A DNA stretch of 64,000 nucleotides from an uncultured Paracoccaceae bacterium (GCA_943787785.1 CALSNT010000017.1:186001-250000); one strand, 5' to 3'; counted from the stretch's first letter, positions 53,778 to 62,706 are shown. Notes: a model not told the origin generated them from the sequence alone. A program made the numbers and translations.

Positions 53778-55817
53778 TTATTCGTCCAGCCACCACTGCG
53801 AAGCGCGGTAGGGGTAGGTCCGGTAGTACTCATACGAGTGCGTCTGGAACTCGACGAAGTTCTTCAGATCGTTGTTCCGGTAGATCGGTGCCGGGGCCTG
53901 AACCGCGCCGATGAACAGCAGGTTTTCAACCATGTTCTTCACCATCCTCTCACCGATTTCCTTGAACTCGTCACCCGACTGATCGGCGGACTGGAACGCA
54001 TTGATGTCCGCGATCAGCGTCTTGACGTATTCCGGCGGTTCAACACCGCTGGCGCCATTGCTGTCGACATGTTCCGCCCACAGCATACCGTTGCGGTTAC
54101 CGAAGTAGTTCTCGAACGGCGGCACCCACAGCTCATTGTTGCCAAGCACGATGGCCAGCGGCTGCGACTTACGCCACATGGACACGTCCAACTGGTTCGA
54201 GGACTGGGCCGAGCGATACTCATCCGGCGTCACCTCTTTGACGACCGAGTCGATGCCGACGTCGCGCCAGTACTGGCTGACCAGTTCCACCGTTTGCCCG
54301 GCAATGCCTTGCGTCGAGTAGTTCAGGTTCAGCACAAGCTTGTCACCGTTCGGCATTTCGCGCAGGCCGTCGCCATCGGTATCGGCCAGACCCAGTGCGT
54401 CCAGTTTGGCATTCGCGCCATCCGGATCGAATTCGGTCATATAGCTTTCCCATGCCGGATCAACGAATTCCGGCATCGGGGAGAAGCCCGTGTACTGCTT
54501 GGCGGTCCCAAGTCCGAAGAAGGCCACCTCGTTCAGCTCATCCCGATTGATTGCAACCGACATGGCTTCGCGGAAGCTCAGGTCACCGAAGATAGCGCGC
54601 TTAGCTTCGTCCTGATGGGTCACATTGAAGCCGAAGGCCCCCAGCGTGATCTCAGGCTTCAGGTAGATCGAGTAGTTGCCCGCTTCCTGATTTTCCAGCA
54701 GTAGCGGTGCCGAGGGAAGCTGCAGCGACTGCGACTTGTAGTCGACCTCACCATTGACCAGCTTCAGGATCCGCACTTCGTTGTCGTTGATGTAGACCTC
54801 GTCCTGCTCGCCGATATAGGGCAGCTGCTGACCGGTCACATCGACCTGGTGGAAGTAGGGGTTGGCGACCAGATGGCGGCCTTCCGTCGTGTCGGTGACG
54901 TAGATATGCGACTCGAGCGTCGGGATCACGTCAGCCGGCATGCCAGCGACCTTGTCGGGGTTGCTAAGCAGTGGCGACGGCGTATCGGTCCAGTCCGAAT
55001 TGCCGAAGTAAGCGGAAATCACCTCGTACCCGGTGTCAAACCCGGCGGCCTGCGCGTTCGCGTCAGCGTTCGGGTCGATATCGGGGTGGAACTGGCCCAG
55101 GAAGTGCTTTGGCTGGAAGCCCTGCGCAAAGTGTGTGGCAAAGTGTGCCAGCAGGCCGGGCTTGGGCGCCGGAAGGTTGAAGACCACGGTCGTCGCATCC
55201 GGCGTGTCCACCGTCATCCGCTCTCCACCAACCAGAACATAGTCCTTCGGCTTCTCGATGACGTTAGTGTCCATCATCAGGTTGTCGTACCAGAACTTCA
55301 CGTCTGCCGATGTAAAGGGCGCGCCGTCCGACCACTTATGGCCTTCGCGCAGATGGAACGTCAGTTGGGTGAAATCGGAATTCCACTCCCAGCTTTTGGC
55401 GACGTTCGGCACGATGGTCTGAAGGTCGTCCGAGTAGCGCGTCAGGTTGACGTGGCGCACCGACAGGAAGTCAGAGGTCCCGGCTTCGGTTGCATTGGAC
55501 AGAACGTCCAGCGTGCCACCGTATTTGCCAACGCCTTCGTAGGGCACAACAACCAGCGGCTCGGCCGGGATACGGTCAGCCAGATCAGGCAGGTCGCCGT
55601 TGCCACGAATGCGCGCGTTCAGCGCGGCGGCGTCCGGGTTGCCGGAGAATTCCATGGTGCAGCCAGCTGCATCCTGAAACTCGGACAGCTCGTACTGCTG
55701 CGGATAGGCACCGGCGGCGACCCCGCCCATGTCGGCAACACTGATCGCCGGGCAATTAGCCAGCGCAGCGCCGGGTAGGATGATCGCGGCCACCCCTGTC
55801 AAAAGAATTCGTTTCAT
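53778..55817 (-). CDS. ABC transporter solute-binding protein (SBP_bac_5 family), large form
   Basis: A 679-residue periplasmic binding protein with signal peptide KRILLTGVAAIILPGAALA. An unusual N-terminal region of about 70 residues with two Cys (NCPAISVADMG, AAGCTMEFSGN) precedes the SBP_bac_5 fold, which starts near GVGKYGGTLDVLSNATEAGT. LTRYSDDLQTIVPNVAKSWE and LTFHLREGHKWSDGAPFTSA are typical. The ligand is unknown: peptide-type binding proteins also carry opines, sugars and other solutes. It is divergent from a LysR gene. GGAGAGACC precedes the ATG at 55817. Confidence 0.92.
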   Translation of the reverse strand: MKRILLTGVAAIILPGAALANCPAISVADMGGVAAGAYPQQYELSEFQDAAGCTMEFSGNPDAAALNARIRGNGDLPDLADRIPAEPLVVVPYEGVGKYGGTLDVLSNATEAGTSDFLSVRHVNLTRYSDDLQTIVPNVAKSWEWNSDFTQLTFHLREGHKWSDGAPFTSADVKFWYDNLMMDTNVIEKPKDYVLVGGERMTVDTPDATTVVFNLPAPKPGLLAHFATHFAQGFQPKHFLGQFHPDIDPNADANAQAAGFDTGYEVISAYFGNSDWTDTPSPLLSNPDKVAGMPADVIPTLESHIYVTDTTEGRHLVANPYFHQVDVTGQQLPYIGEQDEVYINDNEVRILKLVNGEVDYKSQSLQLPSAPLLLENQEAGNYSIYLKPEITLGAFGFNVTHQDEAKRAIFGDLSFREAMSVAINRDELNEVAFFGLGTAKQYTGFSPMPEFVDPAWESYMTEFDPDGANAKLDALGLADTDGDGLREMPNGDKLVLNLNYSTQGIAGQTVELVSQYWRDVGIDSVVKEVTPDEYRSAQSSNQLDVSMWRKSQPLAIVLGNNELWVPPFENYFGNRNGMLWAEHVDSNGASGVEPPEYVKTLIADINAFQSADQSGDEFKEIGERMVKNMVENLLFIGAVQAPAPIYRNNDLKNFVEFQTHSYEYYRTYPYRASQWWLDE

Positions 55818-56168
55818 GGTCTCTCCTCGTTGGATCGTCAGATATTTATTGAGGCTAAGGTGGCGGCGTCGTGTAACAACACTGCGAACAATGCCCATCC
55901 GTCACGCAAGTGGTTCGGCGCGGGTCGTGTTATTGGCGTTGTCCCCCGATATCCCCCGTCACGCAGTTGCGTCGCCATTGACTGTGACTCCTAGCTTTGG
56001 CCTGAGTCAACAGATTCAGGTGCTGTGGAACGCCCATATTCTCAAACAGATGGCGCGAATCCGGGCTGATTACGTCCCACAACCCCACATCAATCAGGGT
56101 GGCGGATTAACCTATCAGTAAAAACGATGTATGCATGACAAACATCTGCAACTCTGATGGAGAGCTTC
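55818..56168. other. Divergent control region between the binding-protein gene and the LysR gene
   Basis: About 350 bp with no gene. It contains a candidate LysR box (56126-56146). CCGTCACGCA also occurs twice, near 55905 and 55957, in the half closer to the binding-protein gene. GTGACTCCTAGC and TTGGCCTGAGTCAACAGATT may belong to promoters, but I cannot fix -35/-10 elements. Confidence 0.5.
56126..56146 (+). promoter_or_regulatory. Candidate LysR-type operator (T-N11-A)
   Basis: GATGT-(11 nt)-ACATC is a perfect 5-bp inverted repeat whose inner T and A are exactly 11 nt apart, the LysR-box form. It ends 22 bp before the LysR start codon, in the divergent region, fitting autoregulation and control of the importer. 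Confidence 0.5.
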
Positions 56169-57026
56169 ATGCGCCACGCCCAGCTTCGCGCCTTTCACAA
56201 CGTCGCCATACACGGCGGATTCTCTCGCGCAGCCGAAGCGATAAACCTGACCCAGCCGGCGCTGTCGGATCAGGTCAGAAAGCTGGAGGCGGAATACGAT
56301 GTTCGCTTGTTCGACCGATCCCGCAAACAGATCGAGATAACTGAGGCCGGGACGCGGCTGCTGGAAATCACCCGCCGCCTGTTCGAGGTTGAGGATCTGG
56401 CCCGCGACATGCTCAGCGAAAGCCGAAGCCTGCGAAGTGGCGCGCTGCGCATTGTCAGTGACACGCCCTATCACATCGTGGATCTGCTGGCAGCGTTCCG
56501 CGCGCGTTATCCGGGTGTTCAGGTCAGCGTTCGGTCCGGCAACAGCGCCGAGGTCGCTGCCGCGCTGAACAGTTATGAGGCCGACATCGGCGTGTTGGGC
56601 GAAATACCAAGCGGCACCGAATACGATGTGATCGGACTGTCGCAAGCGCCGCTGACCGCGTTCGTTTCCAGAGGCAGCCCACTGGCCGCCGAACGTGGAA
56701 TTTCGCTCAGGCGGTTGTCGCACAGCCCTTTGGTTTTACGCGAAACCGGCTCTCGCACCCGCGCCAAGCTGGAGGATGCTTTTTCTGCCGCGCGCCTGAA
56801 ACCCCGCAGCTGGATCGAGGCTGAGGGGCGCGAGGCAGTGCGCGAGATCGTCGCTGCAGGCGGTGGGGTCGGCGTGGTCAGCGAAGCCGAATTCGGGACC
56901 GACACGCGGCTGGCGAAACTGCCGATTGAGGACGCCGACATCCGAATGGACGAGGCGCTGGTCTGCCTGCGCGAGCGTCGCGACAGCCGGATGATCCGGG
57001 CCTTTATGGGGCTGGCGGCAGGGTAG
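56169..57026 (+). CDS. LysR-family regulator, phosphonate-catabolism type
   Basis: A 285-residue LysR protein. The winged HTH (AFHNVAIHGGFSRAAEAINL then TQPALSDQVRKLEAEYDVRL) is followed by the effector domain (ALRIVSDTPYHIVDLLAAFR, IGVLGEIPSGTEYDVIGLSQ). The HTH sequence and opening MRHAQLRAFHNVA look like the LysR group found with 2-aminoethylphosphonate genes (TIGR03339-like, from memory). That would tie the importer and phnWAY together under one regulator. The start at 56169 follows GGAGAG; an ATG 12 bp upstream is possible. Confidence 0.85.
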   Translation: MRHAQLRAFHNVAIHGGFSRAAEAINLTQPALSDQVRKLEAEYDVRLFDRSRKQIEITEAGTRLLEITRRLFEVEDLARDMLSESRSLRSGALRIVSDTPYHIVDLLAAFRARYPGVQVSVRSGNSAEVAAALNSYEADIGVLGEIPSGTEYDVIGLSQAPLTAFVSRGSPLAAERGISLRRLSHSPLVLRETGSRTRAKLEDAFSAARLKPRSWIEAEGREAVREIVAAGGGVGVVSEAEFGTDTRLAKLPIEDADIRMDEALVCLRERRDSRMIRAFMGLAAG

Positions 57027-57061
57027 GAATGGCCCGAATCGGACGTCGACTTCTGCCTGTT

Positions 57062-57234
57062 GCAGGCCGGGCGATGGTCGGAGCAGGGGCTGGCGCTGCG
57101 ACGTGAGTTCGGGGCACGTTATGGCTCCGCTTTGGCTATGCCCTACGAGGGATGCGCTCGGTTGCCAAAGCGCCAGACCGCGGGACGGTCCGGCGCTCGC
57201 CCGGCGCCTTCGGCTTGTTCCGGGCAGTAGTTGC
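57062..57234 (-). repeat. Composite inverted-repeat element E4 (173-bp core)
   Basis: Part B (57062-57130) aligns without gaps to the B part of E2 (my count 50 of 69 identical). Part A (57162-57234, inverse) has GCGCCGGACCG-TCCCG-CGGTCTGGCGC, in which one stem pair is G-T where E1 has T-G. The centre has CCCT-CGT-AGGG. It lies between the converging LysR and Fe-ADH genes, in the same orientation as E2. Confidence 0.7.
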
Positions 57235-57281
57235 GCATGACGCCGACCACTGCTTCAGGCCACCGCTGACCGCGCGCAGGT

Positions 57282-58427
57282 TCAGATCACCTGTCGATAC
57301 AGCCCCGAAATGTTTTCAACCGTCAACACCACCGGATTCCCACCACAGCTCGGATCGTCAATCGCCATCGCTGCCAGTTCGTCGATCCGGGCCGCATCCG
57401 CGCCCATCTCGGACAATTTACGCGGAATGCCTAGGCTGTCGTTCAAGTCCTGCACGAAGTCGCAGAACCCGTCGAAGCCGCCATCAATGTCCAGATAGGC
57501 CGCGGCCGCGTCGAACCGATCCCGGATCTCGTCGGCGTTGAAGGCCAGAACCGCAGGCATGCAGACCGCGTTGGTCGTGCCGTGATGGGTCCCGAAAACC
57601 GCACCAATCGGGTGGCTAAGGGCATGGATCGCGCCGAGGCCTTTCTGGAACGCCGTTGCGCCCATCGCCGCCGCGCTCATCATCTGGGCGCGGGCTTCGA
57701 TGTCAGTGCCATCGGCATAGGCGCGCGGCAGGTAGTCCTTGACCAGACGCATCCCCTCAAGCGCGATGCCCTGGCTCATCGGGTGATAGTGCGGGCTGGA
57801 GTAGGCCTCGACGCAATGCGCGAAGGCATCCAGACCGGTCCCGGCGGTAATCGCGGGGGGCATGCCCACTGTCAGTTCAGGGTCGCAGATCACCACCGAG
57901 GGCAATACCTTCGGGTGAAAGATTATCTTCTTCACATGGGTTTCCGAGTTGGTGATGACGCTGGCCCGCCCCACTTCCGACCCTGTGCCTGCCGTCGTCG
58001 GCACCGCGATGATCGGCGCGATGGAATCAGCGTCCGCGCGTGTCCACCAGTCGCCGACATCCTCGAAATCCCAAACCGGGCGCGTCTGGCCCGCCATGAA
58101 AGCGACCATCTTGCCGAGGTCCAGCCCCGACCCACCGCCAAAGGCCACAACGCCGTCGTGGTTCCCGGCTTTGTAGGCAGCGACCCCGGCCTCCATGTTT
58201 GCCTCATTCGGGTTCGGGTCGACGTCAGAGAACATGGCCCGGCCCAGACCTGCCGCATCAAGTAGATCAAGCGTCGCCCCGGTGATCGGCAGGCTGGCAA
58301 GGCCGCGATCCGTCACCAGCAGAGGCCTCTTGATCCCGGCTTGCGCGCAGGCCTCGGGCAGTTCAGCAATCCGCCCTGCCCCGAATTTGATGGTCGTCGG
58401 GTAAGACCAGTTTCCGGTGATGCTCAT
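57282..58427 (-). CDS. Iron-containing alcohol dehydrogenase
   Basis: A 381-residue group III alcohol dehydrogenase. The NAD region is VVAFGGGSGLDLGKMVAFMA, followed by VPTTAGTGSEVGRASVI. Metal-binding His residues are in GLDAFAHCVEAYSSPHYHPM and AIHALSHPIGAVFGTHHGTT. It starts MSITGNWSYPTTIKFGAGRI at 58427, overlapping the aldehyde dehydrogenase stop by 4 bp, so the two are made together: an alcohol to aldehyde to acid pair. The substrate is unknown. Confidence 0.93.
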   Translation of the reverse strand: MSITGNWSYPTTIKFGAGRIAELPEACAQAGIKRPLLVTDRGLASLPITGATLDLLDAAGLGRAMFSDVDPNPNEANMEAGVAAYKAGNHDGVVAFGGGSGLDLGKMVAFMAGQTRPVWDFEDVGDWWTRADADSIAPIIAVPTTAGTGSEVGRASVITNSETHVKKIIFHPKVLPSVVICDPELTVGMPPAITAGTGLDAFAHCVEAYSSPHYHPMSQGIALEGMRLVKDYLPRAYADGTDIEARAQMMSAAAMGATAFQKGLGAIHALSHPIGAVFGTHHGTTNAVCMPAVLAFNADEIRDRFDAAAAYLDIDGGFDGFCDFVQDLNDSLGIPRKLSEMGADAARIDELAAMAIDDPSCGGNPVVLTVENISGLYRQVI

Positions 58428-59805
58428 GTCGTGACTTTCTTGAAATGATAGGATTTCGGCCGTGTCAGGTTCTGGTATCCGATGACCCCCAGCGCTCCGC
58501 CCTTGCCGGTGTTCTTGCACCCGGTCCAGCACAGCGCCGGGTCGAGGTAGTCGGCGCGGTTCAGGAACACCGTCCCGGTCTCGATCCGCGCACCGATCTC
58601 CAACGCCGCGTCGATGTCTTGGGTCCAGATTGACGCGGTCAGGCCGAACTCGCTGTCATTCATCAGGCGGATCGCCTCATCATCATCTTTCACGGCCATG
58701 ATCCCGACAACGGGCCCGAAACTTTCGTCGCGCATCACCCGCATGTCGTGGGTCACGTTGGTGAGAATTTGCGGGGGACAGGTACGCGCCGCCATCATCT
58801 GCTGCCATGGTCTCGATAAGAGCGGTCGCGCCATCGGCCAACGCCTCGGATATCTGCGCGCGCACCTCTTCGGCGAATCGCACGTTTGCCATGGGACCGA
58901 GCGTGGTTTCCGGGTCCAGCGGGTCGCCCAGCTTGTAGGCGCTGACAATAGCGACGGCTTTTTCGACAAAGCCGTCGAACAGGCTTTCATGGACGTAGAT
59001 CCGCTCGATCCCGCAGCAGCACTGGCCTGAATTGAACATCGCCCCGTCGATCAAAGTATCCACCGCCGCATCCAGGTCGGCGTCGGCGCGGACATAGCCG
59101 GGGTCTTTCCCGCCGAGTTCCGTCGCAACCGGCGTGACGGTCCCAGCCGCCGCGCGTTCCATCGCGCGACCGCCGCCAACGGAACCGGTGAAGTTTACGA
59201 AATCGAGATGCCCGCCTGCAATCATGGCCGAGGTGGTTTCATGGTCCAGAAACAGGTTCTGGAATATGTCCGCCGGAACACCGGCTTCAGTGAACGCGCG
59301 CACCATCCGCTCGCCCACCAGCAGGGTCTGCGTGGCGTGTTTCAGCACCACCGCATTTCCGGCAATCAGCGCCGGGGCGACCGTATTGATCGCGGTCATG
59401 TAGGGGTAGTTCCAGGGGGCCACGACCAGCACGACCCCATGGGGTTCGCGAGCAATCCGGCGCAGAAAATTGCCGGAATCTTCGATTTCGATGGGCTTCA
59501 GAGACTCCGCCGCGATGTCTGCCATATGACTAGCTCGTTCATCCGTACCGCCGAATTCACCGCCATATCGCACCGGGCGGCCCCATCATCCGGGCAAGTT
59601 CGGGCACGACCTCATCCGTCATCTCGCCCAAGCGCGCCACCCCGGCGCGGACAAGTGCGATACGGTCCTCCAGCGACCGCGCAGCCCAATCAGCTTGCGC
59701 AGAACGGGCAGCGGCAACCGCAGATTTGGCGTCCGTCTGCGACAGGCATTCGCGCGTGGCGAAGACCGATCCGTCGATGGGCGATATGCAGGTGAGTGTG
59801 GTCAT
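58424..59805 (-). CDS. Aldehyde dehydrogenase family protein (two frameshifts)
   Basis: A 459-residue ALDH when corrected. It begins TTLTCISPIDGSVFATRECL. The NAD region includes VLVVAPWNYPYMTAINTVAP and VNFTGSVGGGRAMERAAAG; the catalytic Glu is in TELGGKDPGYV and Cys in NSGQCCCGIERIYVHESLF. Two single-base insertions break it: near 59578-59584 (restoring MMGRPVRYGGEFGG) and in the G run 58773-58777 (restoring AYLSPQILTNVTHDMRVMRD). Total length is 3n+2, as expected for two insertions. It is coupled to the Fe alcohol dehydrogenase. Confidence 0.9.
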
Positions 59806-60175
59806 GTTCTGCCCCTAATGCCTTCGCCGAAGAATATCAGCGTGTGATCGTATGAAACGTGAAACTCTCGCTGACCATAGTCCTGATCAAACGGCGCGCG
59901 CACCTGGCAGTCAAATCGGCCTTCCAGCCCCGGACCAACCTCGCCGAACAGCCCGTCGATGTCTTCCACGTCGATGTAGAACGAATGCTGTCGCGCTTTG
60001 AGATCGCACTCTGGCGGTAACTCCAGAAGCCGGATTGCAGCACCATCGCGCCGCAGGAATGCGTAGTTGTCCGCCTGAAATGTGCAGGCAAAACCAAGGG
60101 CGCTTTCAAAAACGCGATCGCGGCGGACAGGTTGTAGACCGGCATGAACGGGGTGATCTGGGTGAGTTTCGCCAT
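59802..60175 (-). CDS. VOC-family (glyoxalase/bleomycin-resistance-like) protein (one frameshift)
   Basis: A small single VOC-domain protein, 124 residues corrected: MAKLTQITPFMPVYNLSAAI, then FFESALGFACTFQADNYAFL, HSFYIDVEDIDGLFGEVGPG and REFHVSYDHTLIFFGEGI. One T is missing in the T run (60108-60112 on the plus strand). VOC proteins may be isomerases, dioxygenases or ligand binders; nothing here decides which. It overlaps the aldehyde dehydrogenase start by 4 bp and follows the glutamine-synthetase-like gene by 5 bp. Confidence 0.8.
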
Positions 60176-60180
60176 TGTGA

Positions 60181-61544
60181 CTAGGCCCTCTCGAACCCGC
60201 GTGCAATTTCCCAATCGGTGACCACGGCATCGAAGGCCTCCTGCTCCCACTCAGCGCGCGCGGGTGTAATGGTCAATGACCACATCGCCAAAGGCCGCGC
60301 GCAGCATTTTGGAGCAGCGCAGGGTCTCCGTCGCCGCCCTGAGCGTGTCGGGAATCGACTCCTTGCCGCCCTCATAGGCATCGCCATCAAATGGCTCGCC
60401 GCAGTCCAGCCCCTCCTCGATCCCCGCGATCCCGGCGGCGAGCATTCCGGCAATCGCGAGGTAGGGGTTCAGGTCCGCTCCGCCGACCCGGCACTCGATG
60501 CGAACCGCAGGTGAGCTGTCGCCGCACAGGCGGAAGGCGGCGGTGCGGTTGTCCACCGACCAGACCTTGCGAGTGGGGGCGAAGCTGCCCTTCTGGAAAC
60601 GCTTGTAGCTGTTGACGTAGGGCGCGAGGAACCAAGTGATGTCGCCCGCATACTTGAGCAACCCGCCGAGGTAAGCACGCATCATCGCGCTCATCCCCAG
60701 ATCGGCGTCCTTGTCGTAGAAGGCATTCTCCTTCCCCTTCCAGAGCGACTGGTGCACGTGGCTGGCCGAGCCGACCCGGCCCGCGTCCCATTTCGGCATG
60801 AAGCTGACCGCGCGGCCCTTCTGCCAGCCGATCTCCTTGGCGGCGTGTTTCGCAATCGTGTGGTTGTCGGCGCAGTCCATCGCGGGGCCATAGCGCAGGT
60901 TTAGCTCTTCCTGCCCGGCTTCGGCCTCACCCTTTGAACCCTCGACCGGAATGCCGCTGTCGTAGAGACCGTTGCGCAGGGCGCGCATGACCTCCTCTTC
61001 CTTGGTCGTCTGGAGGATGTGGTAATCTTCATTGTAGCCGCTGATCGGGGTCAGGTCGCGAAAGCCGCCCTTGCGGATGTCGTCGAAACTCTGCTCGAAG
61101 ATGAAGAACTCCAGCTCGGTGGCGCTGATTGCGGACAGGCCCATCCCGGCAAGCCGGTCGATCTGCGCCTTCAGCATCGCGCGCGGCGAATGGGCGACCC
61201 GGCGCGTGACCGTGATGATCGAGCACGTCGCAAAGCACCAGTGCAGTCCCCTCCAGCCATGCCGCCAACCGCAGCGTGTCCATGTCGGGGCGCAGCGTGT
61301 AGTCGCCATAGCCGCCCTGCCACGAGGTCGCGGCATAACCGTCGACCGTGAACATCTCCAGATCCGTGGCCAGCAGGTAGTTGCAGCAATGGGTTTCTTC
61401 CCACGCCGAGTCCACGAAATGCCGCGCGTGGAACCGCTTGCCCATCAGGCGGCCCTGCATGTCGACCATACAGGCCAGAACGGTGTCGATCTCACCCGCC
61501 TCGACGCGGGCTTTCAGGTCATCGAGTGTCAAATTGCCGGTCAT
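60181..61544 (-). CDS. Glutamine synthetase family protein (two frameshifts)
   Basis: A GlnA-like ligase of 453 residues corrected. The N-terminal beta-grasp part (DTVLACMVDMQGRLMGKRFH, YGDYTLRPDMDTLRLAAWLE) leads to the catalytic domain with Glu ligands in SATELEFFIFEQSF and GSKGEAEAGQEELNLRYGP, SASHVHQSLWKGKENAFYD, and VEC-type RIECRVGGADLNPYLAIAG. Insertions at the C run 61199-61201 and near 60258-60263 break the frame; corrected, it runs HGHAPVAHSPRAMLKAQIDR and ends AEWEQEAFDAVVTDWE to RGFERA. The type is like PuuA/GlnT gamma-glutamyl ligases rather than housekeeping GlnA, so the amine substrate is open. Confidence 0.88.
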
Positions 61545-61564
61545 GGTCGCCTCTGTATTTCTTT

Positions 61565-61650
61565 GCCGGGCCAAGATTGGCCCGGCTCGCGCCCGAACCG
61601 CCCCCACGGGGGCGGGCGTGATCGCCCACCCGTCGGTTCGGGCCCGAGCC
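61565..61650. promoter_or_regulatory. Structured intercistronic region after the TRAP binding-protein gene
   Basis: Two overlapping strong hairpins. The first is GCCGGGCCAA-GA-TTGGCCCGGC at 61565-61586 (10-bp stem). The second has arms GGCTCGCGCCCGAACCG (61584-61600) and CGGTTCGGGCCCGAGCC (61634-61650), pairing at 16 of 17 positions, with an inner GCCCCCACGGGGGC. They share 61584-61586, so they may be alternative folds. The position, between dctP-like and glutamine-synthetase-like genes, suits partial termination or mRNA protection. Confidence 0.7.
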
Positions 61651-61674
61651 TCCAATTTTTTCGCCAACGACGGT

Positions 61675-62706
61675 TTACCCGTAGCGATACGGACGACCGG
61701 CTTTCACCATGTCGGCGTTGTACTTCTTGAAGATCTCGACAACCTTGGCCTTGGTTTCGGACTCGGCTGCGATCTCGTCCCAGAATTTCACAGCAGCGTC
61801 TTCCACTGTCTGCCATTCGGAGTCGGGAATCGAGGTCAGCTCCATCTTGGTGCCGTTGACGCGCAAGTTGGCTTCGCCGCCCCAGTACCACCACTGACGG
61901 TAGTAATGCGACTGGTCACAGCAGACCCGGAACAGGGTTTGCAGGTCTTCGGGCAATTCGTTCCAGCGATCCATATTGGCGAAGAACGACCCGGCCCAGG
62001 CGCCCGAGATGTTGTTGGTCAGGAAGTAGTTGGTCACGTCGGCCCACCCAACGGTGTAGTCTTCGGTGATGCCTGACCAGGCGATGCCGTCGAGCTCACC
62101 CGTTTGCACGGCCACCTCGATGTCTTCCCACGGCAGGTTCACCGGCACGACGCCGAACTGGGAAAGGAAGCGCCCGGCCGTCGGGAATGTAAACACCCGC
62201 TTGCCTTCCAGATCGGCCAGTGAGCGGATCGGATCCTTGGTGGCGAAGTGGCAGGGATCCCAAGCACCGGCTGAGATGTGCTTGACGCCGACCTTCGAGT
62301 ACTCCGCATCCCAGATCTCGTTCAGCCCGTACTGGTTGAACAGCACCGGCACGTCGAGGCTGTAGCGGCTGCCGAACGGGAAGTAGCCGCCGAACACGGT
62401 CACTTCGGTGGGCGAGGCCATCGAGTCATCGTCCGACTGCACCGCGTCGATGGTGCCGCTCTGCATGGCGCGGAACAGCTCGCCCGTTGGGACCAGCTGA
62501 TCTGCGAAGAACAGCTCGATGTTCATCCGGTCACCGGCGATCTTGTTGAACATCTCGATGGCCGGAACGATCACCTCGGCGGCCAGCGCCGGGCCGGCAT
62601 AGGTCTGCATCCGCCATTTGATCTGGCTTTGCGCCAGCGCGGGCGTGGCCAGCGCGGCGGCAGGTGCCACGGCGGCCCCTGCGATAAACTTGCGTCTTGA
62701 GGTCAT
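61675..62706 (-). CDS. TRAP transporter substrate-binding protein (DctP family)
   Basis: A 343-residue periplasmic binding protein with a twin-arginine-type signal (MTSRRKFIAGAAVAPAAALA). QIKWRMQTYAGPALAAEVIV, LFFADQLVPTGELFRAMQSG and LADLEGKRVFTFPTAGRFLS are typical DctP stretches; a conserved Arg for the ligand carboxylate is probably in that region. It ends ADMVKAGRPYRYG. The sequence resembles the branch annotated for mannitol/chloroaromatic-type TRAP proteins, but the ligand is unknown. The next upstream genes are a VOC gene and the large TRAP membrane subunit. Confidence 0.92.
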   Translation of the reverse strand: MTSRRKFIAGAAVAPAAALATPALAQSQIKWRMQTYAGPALAAEVIVPAIEMFNKIAGDRMNIELFFADQLVPTGELFRAMQSGTIDAVQSDDDSMASPTEVTVFGGYFPFGSRYSLDVPVLFNQYGLNEIWDAEYSKVGVKHISAGAWDPCHFATKDPIRSLADLEGKRVFTFPTAGRFLSQFGVVPVNLPWEDIEVAVQTGELDGIAWSGITEDYTVGWADVTNYFLTNNISGAWAGSFFANMDRWNELPEDLQTLFRVCCDQSHYYRQWWYWGGEANLRVNGTKMELTSIPDSEWQTVEDAAVKFWDEIAAESETKAKVVEIFKKYNADMVKAGRPYRYG

